Source of the DNA: an uncultured Collinsella sp.
Lineage (GTDB): Bacteria > Actinomycetota > Coriobacteriia > Coriobacteriales > Coriobacteriaceae
Assembly: GCA_902494555.1 (NCBI GenBank)
Contig: CABUTR010000001.1
Location: 114,132-178,131, forward strand
Length of the DNA stretch: 64,000 nucleotides
Direction: 5' to 3'
A program made the translations under genes and the position numbers. This document shows positions 28,806 to 37,129 of this stretch, piece after piece (within the stretch, counting starts at the first letter, position 1; the number at the start of each line of letters is the position of its first letter). The notes under the pieces were generated by a model, which did not search any database, was not told the origin of the DNA, and worked only from the letters and a program-made list of their open reading frames with translations.

Positions 28806-30665
28806 ATGGCGATTCTTTTGGGATGCGATTCCGTCAGCCTAGAGTTTCCCACCAAGCATATTTTCGATAGCGTAACGCTCGGCGTGGGCGAGGGCGACCG
28901 TATTGGCATCGTCGGTAAAAACGGCGACGGCAAGTCGACGCTGCTGAGCGTGCTCGCCGGCACGCTGGAGCCCGACGATGGCCGCGTGACGCATCGCCGC
29001 GGCACCACGATCGGTCTGCTCGGCCAAAAGGACCAGCTTGTCGACACCGACACCGTGCACCATGCCGTCGTCGGCGACACGCCCGAGTACGAGTGGGCGT
29101 CGAGCCCCCGCACGCGCCAGATCCTCGCCGGCCTCATTAGCGATGTGCCCTGGGAGGGCACGGTGGGCGAGCTTTCGGGCGGTCAGCGCCGCCGCGTGGA
29201 CCTCGCGCGCCTGCTGATCGGCGACTACGACGTGCTCATGCTCGACGAGCCCACCAACCACCTGGACATGCGCACCATCAACTGGCTCGCGCGTCACTTA
29301 AAGGCCCGCTGGCAGCGCGGTCAGGGCGCCATGCTCGTGGTCACGCACGATCGCTGGTTCTTGGACGAGGTCTGCACCAGCATGTGGGAGGTCCATGACG
29401 GCCAGGTCGATCCCTTCGAGGGCGGTTACTCGGCATACATCCTGCAGCGCGTAGAGCGCGACCGCATGGCCGCCGTCACCGAGGAGCGTCGTCGCAACAT
29501 GGCGCGCAAGGAGCTCGCGTGGCTGAGCCGTGGCGCCCAAGCCCGTTCCACCAAGCCCAAGTTTCGCGTGGAGGCCGCCCGCGAGCTGATCGCCGACGTG
29601 CCGCCTGTGCGCGACGAGCTGGAGCTCAAGCGCCTCGCCGTGAGCCGCCTGGGCAAGCAGGTCATCGACGTGGTCGACGTGGACGCCGGCTATGCGGATG
29701 CCGGCGGCGCGCCCAAGCAGGTGCTCTCCGACGTGACCTGGCTCATTGGTGCGGGCGACCGCTATGGTCTTTTGGGCGAGAACGGCGCCGGCAAGTCCAC
29801 GCTGCTCGACGTGATTCAGGGCAAGATTGCGCCCCTGCGCGGCCGCGTGAAGATCGGCCAGACGGTGCGCTTTGGCGTGCTGTCGCAGCAGCTCGAGGAG
29901 CTCGAGCCCTACATGGGCGACACGATCCGCGAGGTGCTGAGCAACTATAAGAAGTATTACGTCATCGACGGCAAGGAGACCTCTCCCGAGAAGCTTTGCG
30001 AGCGCCTGGGCTTTACGACGCAGCAGCTCTGGAGCCGCATCGGCGACCTTTCGGGCGGCCAGCGCCGTCGCCTGTCGCTGCTGCTGACGATTCTGGACGA
30101 GCCCAACGTGCTCATCCTGGACGAGCCAGGCAACGACCTGGATACCGACATGCTGGCGATTGTCGAGGACCTGCTCGACGGCTGGCCGGGCACGCTGATC
30201 CTGGTGACGCACGACCGTTTCCTCATGGAGCGCGTGACCGACCAGCAGTGGGCGCTGCTCGATGGTCACCTGACGCATATGCCCGGCGGCGTCGACCAAT
30301 ACCTGCGCCTGTGCAACGCCACCGCCGAGGGCGAGCCCGTGGGCGCGCCGAGCGCCAAGACCGGCACGTTCGACACCGGCGCCGCAGCGGTTGCGGCCGA
30401 AAAGCCCAAGACGAGCGGGCAGCCCAACGGTCTTTCCAACGCCGAGCGTCAGAAGCTCCGCCGCGAGGTGAGCTCGCTCGAGCGCAAGATGGAGACGCAG
30501 CGCGCTCGCGTGGAGGAGGCCGAGGCCGCCATGGCCCAGGTCGATCCCACCAACTACACGGCGCTGGGCGAGCAGCAGGCAAAGATCGACGAGGCCCACG
30601 CCGCCATGGACGAGCTTGAGATGGCGTGGCTCGAGGCGAGTGAAAAGCTCGAGGGCGAGGAGTAG
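28806..30665 (+). CDS. ABC-F family ATPase (Uup-like)
   Basis: 619 residues, no membrane segment. Two ABC domains: Walker A GKNGDGKST near residue 40 and GENGAGKST near 325; signatures LSGGQRRRVDLARLL and LSGGQRRRLSLLLT; Walker B VLMLDEPTNHLD and VLILDEPGNDLD. The second domain has EPGND where EPTNH/EPTND is usual. The C-terminal ~80 residues form a coiled coil (RQKLRREVSSLERKMETQRA), as in Uup. ABC-F proteins act on the ribosome or DNA structures rather than in transport. ATG 28806 has GAAGGAG 8 bases upstream. Confidence 0.92.
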   Translation: MAILLGCDSVSLEFPTKHIFDSVTLGVGEGDRIGIVGKNGDGKSTLLSVLAGTLEPDDGRVTHRRGTTIGLLGQKDQLVDTDTVHHAVVGDTPEYEWASSPRTRQILAGLISDVPWEGTVGELSGGQRRRVDLARLLIGDYDVLMLDEPTNHLDMRTINWLARHLKARWQRGQGAMLVVTHDRWFLDEVCTSMWEVHDGQVDPFEGGYSAYILQRVERDRMAAVTEERRRNMARKELAWLSRGAQARSTKPKFRVEAARELIADVPPVRDELELKRLAVSRLGKQVIDVVDVDAGYADAGGAPKQVLSDVTWLIGAGDRYGLLGENGAGKSTLLDVIQGKIAPLRGRVKIGQTVRFGVLSQQLEELEPYMGDTIREVLSNYKKYYVIDGKETSPEKLCERLGFTTQQLWSRIGDLSGGQRRRLSLLLTILDEPNVLILDEPGNDLDTDMLAIVEDLLDGWPGTLILVTHDRFLMERVTDQQWALLDGHLTHMPGGVDQYLRLCNATAEGEPVGAPSAKTGTFDTGAAAVAAEKPKTSGQPNGLSNAERQKLRREVSSLERKMETQRARVEEAEAAMAQVDPTNYTALGEQQAKIDEAHAAMDELEMAWLEASEKLEGEE

Positions 30666-30671
30666 ACGAGG

Positions 30672-31442
30672 ATGATCAAAGCCGCGTTTTTCGATATCGA
30701 CGGCACGCTGTTGAGCTTTAAGACCCACCGGATTCCGGCGTCGGCGCAGCAGGTGCTCGACAGTTTTCACGAGCAGGGGATTGCGTGCGTGATCGCCACG
30801 GGCCGTCCGACCTACCAGATGCCCGATTGGCTGTTCGACCTGGGCTGGGATGCGTACATTACGCTCTCGGGCCAGCACTGCTTTGATGCTGAGGGTGTTT
30901 ACCGCAGCTGCCCGATCGATTCGGACGACGTCGCGGTGATTGTGGACCAGGTGGCGCAGGGGCGCTATGACTCGCTGTGCATGCAGGGCGAGAACTCGTT
31001 TGTGAACCGCCTGTCCGAGCGCGTGGTGACGGCCGGCAGCAACGCGGGAATCGTCTACCACGAGGAGCCGTTTGAGCACGCATTTGACGCGCCGGTTTAC
31101 CAGTTTTGCGCCTTTGTGGATCCGGCTGACGAGCATATTGTGACCGATGCGGTGTCGCATTCGCTCACTACGCGCTGGTGCGATCTGTTCTGCGACATTA
31201 TTCCCGCTAACGGCGGCAAGGACCTGGGCGTGGCGGCGACGCTGGAGCGCCTGGGCATCGATGCGAGCGAGGCGATCGCCTTTGGCGACGGCGAGAACGA
31301 CCTTTCGATGTTCTCGGCCGTGGGCACAAGTGTGGCCATGGGCAACGCGCAGGAGACCGTGAAGGCCGCAGCGTCCTACGTTACAACCGCCGTAGACGAC
31401 GACGGCATCTACAACGCCGCCAAGCACTTTGGCCTGCTATAG
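30672..31442 (+). CDS. Cof-type HAD hydrolase
   Basis: 256 residues. HAD motif I FFDIDGTLLSF, motif II CVIATGRPTYQ, motif III Lys in GGKDLGVAATLERLG, motif IV FGDGENDLSMF, with a Cof (C2b) cap between. It dephosphorylates small sugar phosphates or cofactors; exact substrate unknown. It starts 6 bases after the ABC-F stop and is surely co-transcribed. The ribosome site GAGGAG is inside the end of the preceding gene. Confidence 0.92.
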   Translation: MIKAAFFDIDGTLLSFKTHRIPASAQQVLDSFHEQGIACVIATGRPTYQMPDWLFDLGWDAYITLSGQHCFDAEGVYRSCPIDSDDVAVIVDQVAQGRYDSLCMQGENSFVNRLSERVVTAGSNAGIVYHEEPFEHAFDAPVYQFCAFVDPADEHIVTDAVSHSLTTRWCDLFCDIIPANGGKDLGVAATLERLGIDASEAIAFGDGENDLSMFSAVGTSVAMGNAQETVKAAASYVTTAVDDDGIYNAAKHFGLL

Positions 31443-31454
31443 CTGAGGATTCAG

Positions 31455-31514
31455 CACTTGGGGACGTTCCTTTTCTGCCGGCAGCTGGGGACACTCCTTG
31501 CGGGGCGTGTCCCC
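31455..31514. repeat. GGGGACGTTCC / GGGGACACTCC composite repeat
   Basis: CACTTGGGGACGTTCC, then CTGGGGACACTCCTTG, then CGTGTCCCC. These are fragments of the same family as 15785 and 54943, not a clean palindrome here. Confidence 0.7.
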
Positions 31515-31576
31515 ATGTTGTGTTCGCCTGGCGCGTTTTGTGAAACACGGCTAACTTTTTAAACAACGTAGTAAGA

Positions 31577-31591
31577 CATGGGCAACTTTTG
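31577..31591. promoter_or_regulatory. CATGGGCAACTTTTG motif before the DtxR-like gene
   Basis: A 15-base stretch 63 bases upstream of the DtxR-like gene differs at one base from CATGGGCAACTATTG at 38168-38182, in the promoter region of the heavy-metal exporter gene. It could be a shared operator. Confidence 0.4.
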
Positions 31592-31653
31592 CGGTAAAGT
31601 AAGCCAAGGAAAGTATCCAAAGGCTAACTAACGATCATCGCGAAAGGCGGCCC

Positions 31654-32043
31654 ATGGCCCTACGTGAATCTGGAGAAGACTATCTCGAATCTATTTATGT
31701 GCTCTCGGAGCGCCAAGGCACGGTGCGCTCAATCGACGTCGCCGAATACCTGGGTGTGACCAAGGCGAGCGTCTCTAAAGCCATGGCGACGCTGGAAAAC
31801 AGCGGCTATGTCGAAATGGGCAAGCGCGACGTTCATCTGACGGAACGTGGTCTGGAGGTCGCTCGCCAAATGTGGGAGCGCCACTGCTTTTTCGTGCGGT
31901 TGCTCGAGGAAGCCGGTGTTTCGGCGGATGTCGCGTCGCAAGAGGGTTGCCACATGGAGCACTGCCTGAGTGAGGAGAGCTTCGAGAAGCTGAGGGCGAT
32001 GTTGGGACGGGAAGATGCGGCCGGCGCAACAACGGAAGCCTAA
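31654..32043 (+). CDS. DtxR/MntR family metal-dependent regulator (short form)
   Basis: 129 residues: an N-terminal winged helix (EYLGVTKASVSKAMATLENSGYVE) and the DtxR dimerisation and metal-binding helices (ERHCFFVRLLEEAG, then EGCHMEHCLSEESFEKL). The C-terminal SH3/FeoA-like domain of long DtxR proteins is absent, as in MntR-type short forms. It likely senses Mn or Fe and represses metal transport genes. ATG 31654 has GAAAGG at 7 bases. Downstream is an unusual non-coding stretch to 32463. Confidence 0.88.
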   Translation: MALRESGEDYLESIYVLSERQGTVRSIDVAEYLGVTKASVSKAMATLENSGYVEMGKRDVHLTERGLEVARQMWERHCFFVRLLEEAGVSADVASQEGCHMEHCLSEESFEKLRAMLGREDAAGATTEA

Positions 32044-32063
32044 TTGACCCCCAGGAGCGCGGA

Positions 32064-32082
32064 GTTCGCGCAAAGCGCGAAC
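32064..32082 (+). terminator. Short hairpin after the DtxR-like gene
   Basis: GTTCGCGC pairs with GCGCGAAC over AAA, 20 bases after the stop. No T tract, so terminator activity is doubtful. Confidence 0.4.
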
Positions 32083-32090
32083 CAGCGAAA

Positions 32091-32181
32091 GGGGGATAGG
32101 GGATTCGAACAACAACGAGTCCGACGCAGTCCAAAGTGGAGCATTCGGTGCGCGACGCCATCACAGCTGAGCTATCTCTTC
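32091..32181 (-). pseudogene. tRNA-like remnant
   Basis: On the minus strand the segment has a D-arm-like TAGCTCAGCTG and a T-loop-like GTTCGAATCCCC ending in ATCCCCC at the 3' side, at about tRNA distance. The acceptor (GAAGAGA against ATCCCCC) and the T stem do not pair, and no good anticodon arm forms. It could be a decayed tRNA gene or chance similarity. Confidence 0.25.
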
Positions 32182-32318
32182 GTTCCCAAAGAGGCGCGCC
32201 TCCCGGGCCAAAGGCGCGGGACAGCGACCGGGACCAGTGGCCCCACCAACTAAGTCCAACTCAGACAAGGAACCCCGCCAGCAAGCGATGCCCAAGAACC
32301 GCCAGCAACGTTACCGCA

Positions 32319-32447
32319 GGCCGGGACCGGGCTTGGTTTTGAAAACATTCCGCAGACCAGAAGTGCCCCCGTTCGTAGCTCCGAAGGAGCAGAACGGGGG
32401 CACTTCATTGGTCGAGGACGTTTTCAAAACCAAGCCCGGTCCCGGCC
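32319..32447. repeat. 129-base triple-nested palindrome
   Basis: Outer arms of 28 bases are perfect (GGCCGGGACCGGGCTTGGTT onward through TTGAAAAC, and its complement ending at 32447). Inside, AAGTGCCCCCGTTC / GAACGGGGGCACTT pair over 14 bp, and at the centre GCTCC pairs with GGAGC over GAA. It lies just beyond the end of the P-type ATPase gene. No protein-coding sense is evident. Confidence 0.9.
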
Positions 32448-32463
32448 GGACAGCCCACGAACG

Positions 32464-34416
32464 CTACAGGTTCTTGACACCCATCGCGCGCATGGCGTTC
32501 AGGATGGCGATGATTGCCACGCCTACGTCGCCAAAGACCGCAAGCCACATGTTGGCGATGCCGAGCGCCGCAAGCACCAAAATCAGCAGCTTAATACCCA
32601 GCGCGAAGATGATATTCTGCCAGACAATCGACATGGTCTTGCGCGCCACGCGGATCGCGCGGGAAATGTTGGACGGCTTGTCATCCATCAGCACGACATC
32701 CGCCGCCTCAATCGCAGCGTCGGAGCCCATGGCGCCCATGGCAATGCCCACATCGGCGCGCGTAAGCACAGGCGCATCGTTGATGCCGTCGCCGACAAAG
32801 GCGAGCTTGCCCTTACCGCTTTCGGCCGCGAGCAGCGCTTCAACACGCTCGACCTTGTCGCCCGGCAGCAGCTGCGCATGGAACTCGTCGAGGCCGAGCT
32901 GCTTGGCCACCGCAGCAGCCACTTCCTCGCGGTCGCCCGTGAGCATAACGGTGCGCTTGACGCCGGCGGCGTGCAGGTCGCGGATCGTCTGCTCGGCATC
33001 GGCCTTAACGGTGTCTGCAATCACGATGTGGCCGGCGTACATGCCGTCAACGAGCACATGCAGAATCGTTCCAACGACCTCGCAATCGGGCGCTTCGACT
33101 CCGGCCGCGGCGAGCATCTTTGCGTTGCCAACGACGACGTGCTTGCCGTCGATGGTTGCCGTCACGCCGTGGCCCGCGTCGTTGGCGGAGTCGCTCACGC
33201 GTTTGGGGTCGACCTCGCCCTGGTAGGCGGTGCTTACCGACTGCGCGATGGGGTGATCGGAGAACGACTCCGCAAGGGCTGCGACCTCAAGCAACGACTG
33301 CTCGGTATAGCCAGCCTCGGGGTGCACCGCGACCACCGAGAAAGTGCCGTTGGTGAGGGTGCCTGTCTTGTCAAAGACGACGGTGTCCACGTCGGCGAGC
33401 GTCTCGAGGTAGTTAGAACCCTTGATGAGAACGCCCAGTTTGGAGGCGCCGCCGATGCCGCCAAAGAAGCTCAGCGGCACGCTGATCACGAGCGCGCACG
33501 GGCAGCTGACGACCAGGAAAGTCAGGCCGCGCAGAATCCAGTCGGACCAGGCACCGGTGACCAGGCCGCCGCCAAGGGCGAGCACCGCGGCCGCGCCGGT
33601 GACGGCGGGGGTGTAGACGCGGGCGAAGCGTGTGATGAAGTTCTCGGTGCGTGCCTTCTTTTCGCTGGCATTCTCCACGAGCTCCAGGACGCGCGCGACG
33701 GTGGACTCGCCAAAGGGCTTGGTGGTGCGCACGTGGATGAGGCCCGTCATGTTGATACAGCCGCTGATGATATCGTCGCCGGACTTGGCGGGGCGGGGGA
33801 CTGACTCGCCCGTGAGCGCGGCGGTGTCGAGCTGGGTTTCGCCCTCGACGATGACGCCGTCGATAGGCACGCGCTCGCCGGGCTTGACCACGATCACGGT
33901 GCCGACGGCGATGTCATCGGGAAAGACCTGTTCGAGTGTGCCGTCGGCTTGCTCGACGTTAGCGTAGTCGGGCGCGATGTCCATCATGGCGCTGATTGAC
34001 TTGCGGCTTTTACCCACGGCATATGCCTGGAACAGCTCGCCGACCTGGTAGAACAGCATGACGGCGGCGCCTTCGGCCATGTGCGGGTCGGTATCGGGGA
34101 AGAGCACCATGGCAAACGCGCCGATGGTTGCGACTGCCATAAGGAAGCTCTCGTCGAAGGCCTTGCCGCGGCGGATGTTACTGAATGCCTTTTGCAGTAC
34201 GTCGTAGCCGGCAATCAAAAACGGCACGAGGAACAGCACAAAGCTGGCGTAGATGTCGCCCGGGGTGCCGAATGCGGCGGCGAGGGTGCCAAGCTCATCG
34301 AGGGCGTACACCACGGCAAAAATGCCCAGCGCTACCAGGATGCGGTTGCGCTTATGCTCGAGTGACTCTTTTTTCTTGCGCTTCTTCTTTTTCTTTTTGG
34401 GGTCGGCGGTGACCAT
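32464..34416 (-). CDS. P-type heavy-metal ATPase, Zn/Cd type
   Basis: 650 residues from ATG 34416 (GGAGG 9 bases upstream; the longer frame to 34473 is not needed). It exports Zn, Cd or Pb using ATP. The Lys-rich N terminus (DPKKKKKKRKKK) replaces the usual fused HMA domain, which is the next gene upstream. SCPCALVIS (metal-binding CPC) near residue 310, DKTGTL near 350, TGDREEV, GDGINDAP near 530, and the last helices with KLL and DVGV as in ZntA-type pumps. A third ArsR-type operator lies 25-42 bases upstream of its start. Confidence 0.94.
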   Translation of the reverse strand: MVTADPKKKKKKRKKKESLEHKRNRILVALGIFAVVYALDELGTLAAAFGTPGDIYASFVLFLVPFLIAGYDVLQKAFSNIRRGKAFDESFLMAVATIGAFAMVLFPDTDPHMAEGAAVMLFYQVGELFQAYAVGKSRKSISAMMDIAPDYANVEQADGTLEQVFPDDIAVGTVIVVKPGERVPIDGVIVEGETQLDTAALTGESVPRPAKSGDDIISGCINMTGLIHVRTTKPFGESTVARVLELVENASEKKARTENFITRFARVYTPAVTGAAAVLALGGGLVTGAWSDWILRGLTFLVVSCPCALVISVPLSFFGGIGGASKLGVLIKGSNYLETLADVDTVVFDKTGTLTNGTFSVVAVHPEAGYTEQSLLEVAALAESFSDHPIAQSVSTAYQGEVDPKRVSDSANDAGHGVTATIDGKHVVVGNAKMLAAAGVEAPDCEVVGTILHVLVDGMYAGHIVIADTVKADAEQTIRDLHAAGVKRTVMLTGDREEVAAAVAKQLGLDEFHAQLLPGDKVERVEALLAAESGKGKLAFVGDGINDAPVLTRADVGIAMGAMGSDAAIEAADVVLMDDKPSNISRAIRVARKTMSIVWQNIIFALGIKLLILVLAALGIANMWLAVFGDVGVAIIAILNAMRAMGVKNL

Positions 34417-34440
34417 GACTCGTATCCTCCCATTTGAATG

Positions 34441-34458
34441 TATGAACACTCGCTCATA
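34441..34458. promoter_or_regulatory. ArsR-type operator before the ATPase gene
   Basis: TATGAACACTCGCTCATA has the same half-sites (TATGAAC / GCTCATA) as the two operators upstream of the repressor gene, with a changed centre. It suggests direct repression of the ATPase gene. Confidence 0.65.
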
Positions 34459-34516
34459 TAATTTCGCGAGCAAAGGCCGCGGAAAGCGCGGCCTTGCGGG
34501 TCAGCGTATGCGCAGG

Positions 34517-34735
34517 CTAGAGAATGATCTCGCAGTCCGGCTCGGCGTCGGCGGTGAACTCCACGACACGGTCGAGGACCTCCTCGAACTCGGCGTCGTC
34601 GGCCTCGAGCGTCAATTTCTGGGTCATAAAGTTGACGGACACGGATTTGACGCCCTCGAGTTTGGCCAGCTCGTCCTGAAGCTCGCGCGCACAGTTGGCG
34701 CAGTCGATCTCGTCGAGCTTAAACTGCTTTTTCAT
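34517..34735 (-). CDS. HMA-domain metallochaperone-like protein
   Basis: 72 residues with the ferredoxin-like HMA fold pattern and metal site IDCANCARELQDEL (CxxC) near residue 10. The C terminus is acidic and ends CEIIL, a third possible Cys ligand. It probably carries Zn or Cd to the ATPase encoded 100 bases downstream, in place of a fused N-terminal domain. ATG 34735 has AAAGGAACC nearby. Part of the ArsR-HMA-ATPase cluster. Confidence 0.88.
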   Translation of the reverse strand: MKKQFKLDEIDCANCARELQDELAKLEGVKSVSVNFMTQKLTLEADDAEFEEVLDRVVEFTADAEPDCEIIL

Positions 34736-34798
34736 GGTGGGTTCCTTTCTCTGTGTTGGCGACCTGGGTGCCGATCGCGTTGGTACCGTGGTTGGTTG

Positions 34799-35164
34799 CT
34801 ATTCGCAGATATGGCTCATGCCCTGGTTGAGCATGGTGTAGACATGATCGTCGGCAAGCGAGTAGAGGATGTTGCGGCCGTCGCGGCGGAACTTGACCAG
34901 GTGCGCCTGCTTAAGCGTGCGCAGCTGGTGCGATACTGCCGACTGCGAGGTTGCGGTCGCCCCGGCGATGTCGGCCACGCAGAGCTCGCGGCCCATGAGG
35001 GCATAGAGAATCTTGATGCGCGTGGTGTCGCTGAAGACCTTGAACAGGTCGGCCAAGTCGTACAGCAACTCCTCGTCGGGAAGGTCCTCGGGCGAGCAGG
35101 TGGTGGGGATCACGGGTTCGGTGGCCTCGATGTCAGTCTTTGTTTCATCAGCGTGGTCGCTCAT
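34799..35164 (-). CDS. ArsR/SmtB family metal-sensing repressor
   Basis: 121 residues. Winged helix of the ArsR family with ELCVADIAGATATSQSAVSHQLRTL; the ELCV(A)D motif is the alpha-3 metal site of CadC/SmtB-type sensors. An N-terminal Cys (PTTCSPEDL) and a C-terminal HICE could add ligands. It senses Cd, Zn or Pb and releases the cluster promoter when loaded. Two inverted operator copies lie directly upstream (35179-35198 and 35214-35233), so it is autoregulated. First gene of the metal-resistance unit. Confidence 0.92.
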   Translation of the reverse strand: MSDHADETKTDIEATEPVIPTTCSPEDLPDEELLYDLADLFKVFSDTTRIKILYALMGRELCVADIAGATATSQSAVSHQLRTLKQAHLVKFRRDGRNILYSLADDHVYTMLNQGMSHICE

Positions 35165-35178
35165 TGCAACATCCTTTC

Positions 35179-35198
35179 ATATGAACATGCGCTCATAT
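35179..35198. promoter_or_regulatory. ArsR-type operator 1
   Basis: ATATGAACATGCGCTCATAT, an imperfect palindrome of the ArsR/SmtB type, 15 bases upstream of the repressor gene. It is the exact reverse complement of operator 2. Confidence 0.8.
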
Positions 35199-35213
35199 AA
35201 CTTGCTTCCGATT

Positions 35214-35233
35214 ATATGAGCGCATGTTCATAT
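35214..35233. promoter_or_regulatory. ArsR-type operator 2
   Basis: ATATGAGCGCATGTTCATAT, the exact inverted copy of operator 1, 15 bases further upstream. Together they probably straddle the promoter of the repressor gene. Confidence 0.8.
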
Positions 35234-35583
35234 GTCAATAACGTTCAGGTAATTCGTCGTACAAAATGATGAGGAAAAGCGGACGAGATCCCGGACTAAG
35301 CGGTTTTGATTAGCGATGCCGGGGTGGGTGCCCCTGCGCCGTGCAAAAATTGGAGTATTCTGCAACGATAGGGGGTCTGTTAATCTATCGCGGGCCAAAT
35401 AATGTAGTTCAAGAGCTATCTTAGGGTGTTAAACCGATGAGTTCTTCCTCAAATGTTGCCTAACGTTCTCACGCAAGAGTGATTTCGCTTCACATTTGGA
35501 TCCACTCGAGGGTGATGGACACCCGACCCTGCTGAATACTCGCAATTTTGCACGTCGCTAGGGTACCCACCTTGTTAGTCGGC
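35234..35583. other. AT-rich non-coding stretch
   Basis: 350 bases, visibly less GC-rich than the flanks. No start-plus-ribosome-site reading frame of note and no long palindrome. It borders the nuclease-fold gene and matches the AT-rich stretch on that gene's other side. Confidence 0.5.
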
Positions 35584-36774
35584 CTAGTTTCCGGCCCCGA
35601 AGACCCTGCCCTCGGGCGTGAAGCTGCTTGTTTGGTTGAGTGATGGGCTGCCTGGTTCGACGATTTGCATGTCATCGATTGCCGGAGCCTCGTTAATCGT
35701 CGGATCGTCCAATGTGATGCTTTCGAGCATTGCTTTTTCGAGATCGATTCGTTGACGCTCTTCGGAATCCTGGCGAAGCTCCTCCTGGATTCGTTTCTTC
35801 TCCTCAATAAACCTTCTGAGCACAAACAGTCTCAGGTCCTCTTGCATGATTTGAAAGTCTTTTGGCAGACGCGAGGGGCGTATACCTTCTTTTCGTTGGA
35901 TTGCCTCCATGACCCTAACGAAAGAGCTGGCATGCACAAAGGAATAACGGCTGACGGTGATGATTCCGTACCCCATGGACGCAAGCGCATTCTTGCGCTC
36001 CTCGTCGATAGCGCGGTCCTCTTCGGCGTCGTGATAAAACCCGTTGTATTCAATATCTGTTCGAGATTTCTTCAGATATGCATCCATAAAGAACTTTTTG
36101 CGTCTCGTGAGATTTTTTGCGGCGGCGGTGACCTGCACCTCGTAATCGGTCTCAATTCCCTTAATACCAAGTCCACCTTCGCTTTTGGGCAGCGTAAGCA
36201 TCATGACAAAGGCCGTTTCCATGGGAGAGCGGCATCCATCGCGTACACATTGAATAGCCTTTCGGGCAAGGGCCAAACCGTCGCATCTGGTAATGGAATT
36301 AAAGAACTGCTTTAACCTCTCGGTTGAGGTAAGTGGGAAACGCTCGGCATAAGAGGTAGAAGAACCGGTTCCAAGGGAATAGGCGCCGCACAGTTCAAAG
36401 TAGTACTCCACTAGTTCGCGAAAAGGGAGATAGGTGGCGGCCTGAAGTGCACAAAGCTCAACGCCAATAATGTAGATGTCATCTTCTAGCTCTATAAAAC
36501 GCGAGCATGAGAATCGCTTTGACGAAACGTGGCATTGACAGTTCATCGCGTAGCGCGCGTTCCTGCGATCAAACACCATTACCTCGAGGGGATCGTTTGC
36601 GTCGCGGGCAACATCATGTTTGGCAAGCCATTCTTTGGCCGCGTCGAGGAGCGTTCCGGTGGGGCACGATCCGTAAATTGCGGCAGGGCTGCAGGACTCG
36701 ATGCCTTTCGCAGACACCGAATGCGCGGCCTGATAGACCGCTTTTGCCGTGGTATGTGACAATACGATACTCAT
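35584..36774 (-). CDS. Restriction-endonuclease-fold (DUF559/Vsr-like) protein
   Basis: 396 residues; not closely recognised. N-terminal ~140 residues begin IVLSHTTAKAVYQ and include ELVEYYFELCGAYS, a pattern I associate with Coriobacteriia-specific proteins of this type. Residues ~190-310 look like a PD-(D/E)XK-related nuclease: SPMETAFVMML (first Glu), then RTDIEYNGFYHDAEEDRAID (Asp and Glu), then ERKNALASMGYGIITVSRYSF. The last ~80 residues are charged coil. Codon use is more AT-rich than neighbours. ATG 36774 has no ribosome site; TATATA is 2 bases before it. Possible defence or antitoxin-like role, unproven. Confidence 0.6.
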   Translation of the reverse strand: MSIVLSHTTAKAVYQAAHSVSAKGIESCSPAAIYGSCPTGTLLDAAKEWLAKHDVARDANDPLEVMVFDRRNARYAMNCQCHVSSKRFSCSRFIELEDDIYIIGVELCALQAATYLPFRELVEYYFELCGAYSLGTGSSTSYAERFPLTSTERLKQFFNSITRCDGLALARKAIQCVRDGCRSPMETAFVMMLTLPKSEGGLGIKGIETDYEVQVTAAAKNLTRRKKFFMDAYLKKSRTDIEYNGFYHDAEEDRAIDEERKNALASMGYGIITVSRYSFVHASSFVRVMEAIQRKEGIRPSRLPKDFQIMQEDLRLFVLRRFIEEKKRIQEELRQDSEERQRIDLEKAMLESITLDDPTINEAPAIDDMQIVEPGSPSLNQTSSFTPEGRVFGAGN

Positions 36775-37055
36775 GGTATATATCGTGTCAGCTAATGCCG
36801 TGTTGATGGAGCTGAGTGGAAAAGTCGTTTTAGAGGTCTAACCAAATGCTGTCCAAAAGCTTGACGCAATTATGAGTTGGTATGCCCTAGATAAAAGTTT
36901 TCGCAGCTTAGCTATAGCATATAACTACTCAACTGCCGCACATTTGATAGTGATGCATCACCATCCGATAACGAATTACGTGTCGGGAATTGGCCGAAAT
37001 CGTTCAAAATGAGGGTTCAGAATTTGTGATGGCAGATTTATTTGTGGAACGTAGG
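36775..37055. other. AT-rich gap upstream of the nuclease-fold gene
   Basis: About 280 bases with lower GC than the chromosome around it. No gene with a ribosome site seen. It marks the second edge of the island that starts near 35234. Confidence 0.5.
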
Positions 37056-37095
37056 GCGGCCTCGCTGCGGGGGGGGGTTCCCGCTGCGAGGCCGC
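37056..37095 (-). terminator. Hairpin after the exonuclease gene
   Basis: GCGGCCTCGC pairs with GCGAGGCCGC, with a nine-G run in the loop. No T tract on the minus strand, so the terminator call is tentative. Confidence 0.45.
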
Positions 37096-37129
37096 TCGTG
37101 ATCTACGCCGGGGTTTGTCGCAGGCGTTT

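Noticed and set aside
29298..31427. 709-residue open frame on the minus strand across the ABC-F and HAD genes
   Set aside because: It lies entirely opposite two well-supported genes with conserved motifs; long antisense frames are expected at this GC content.
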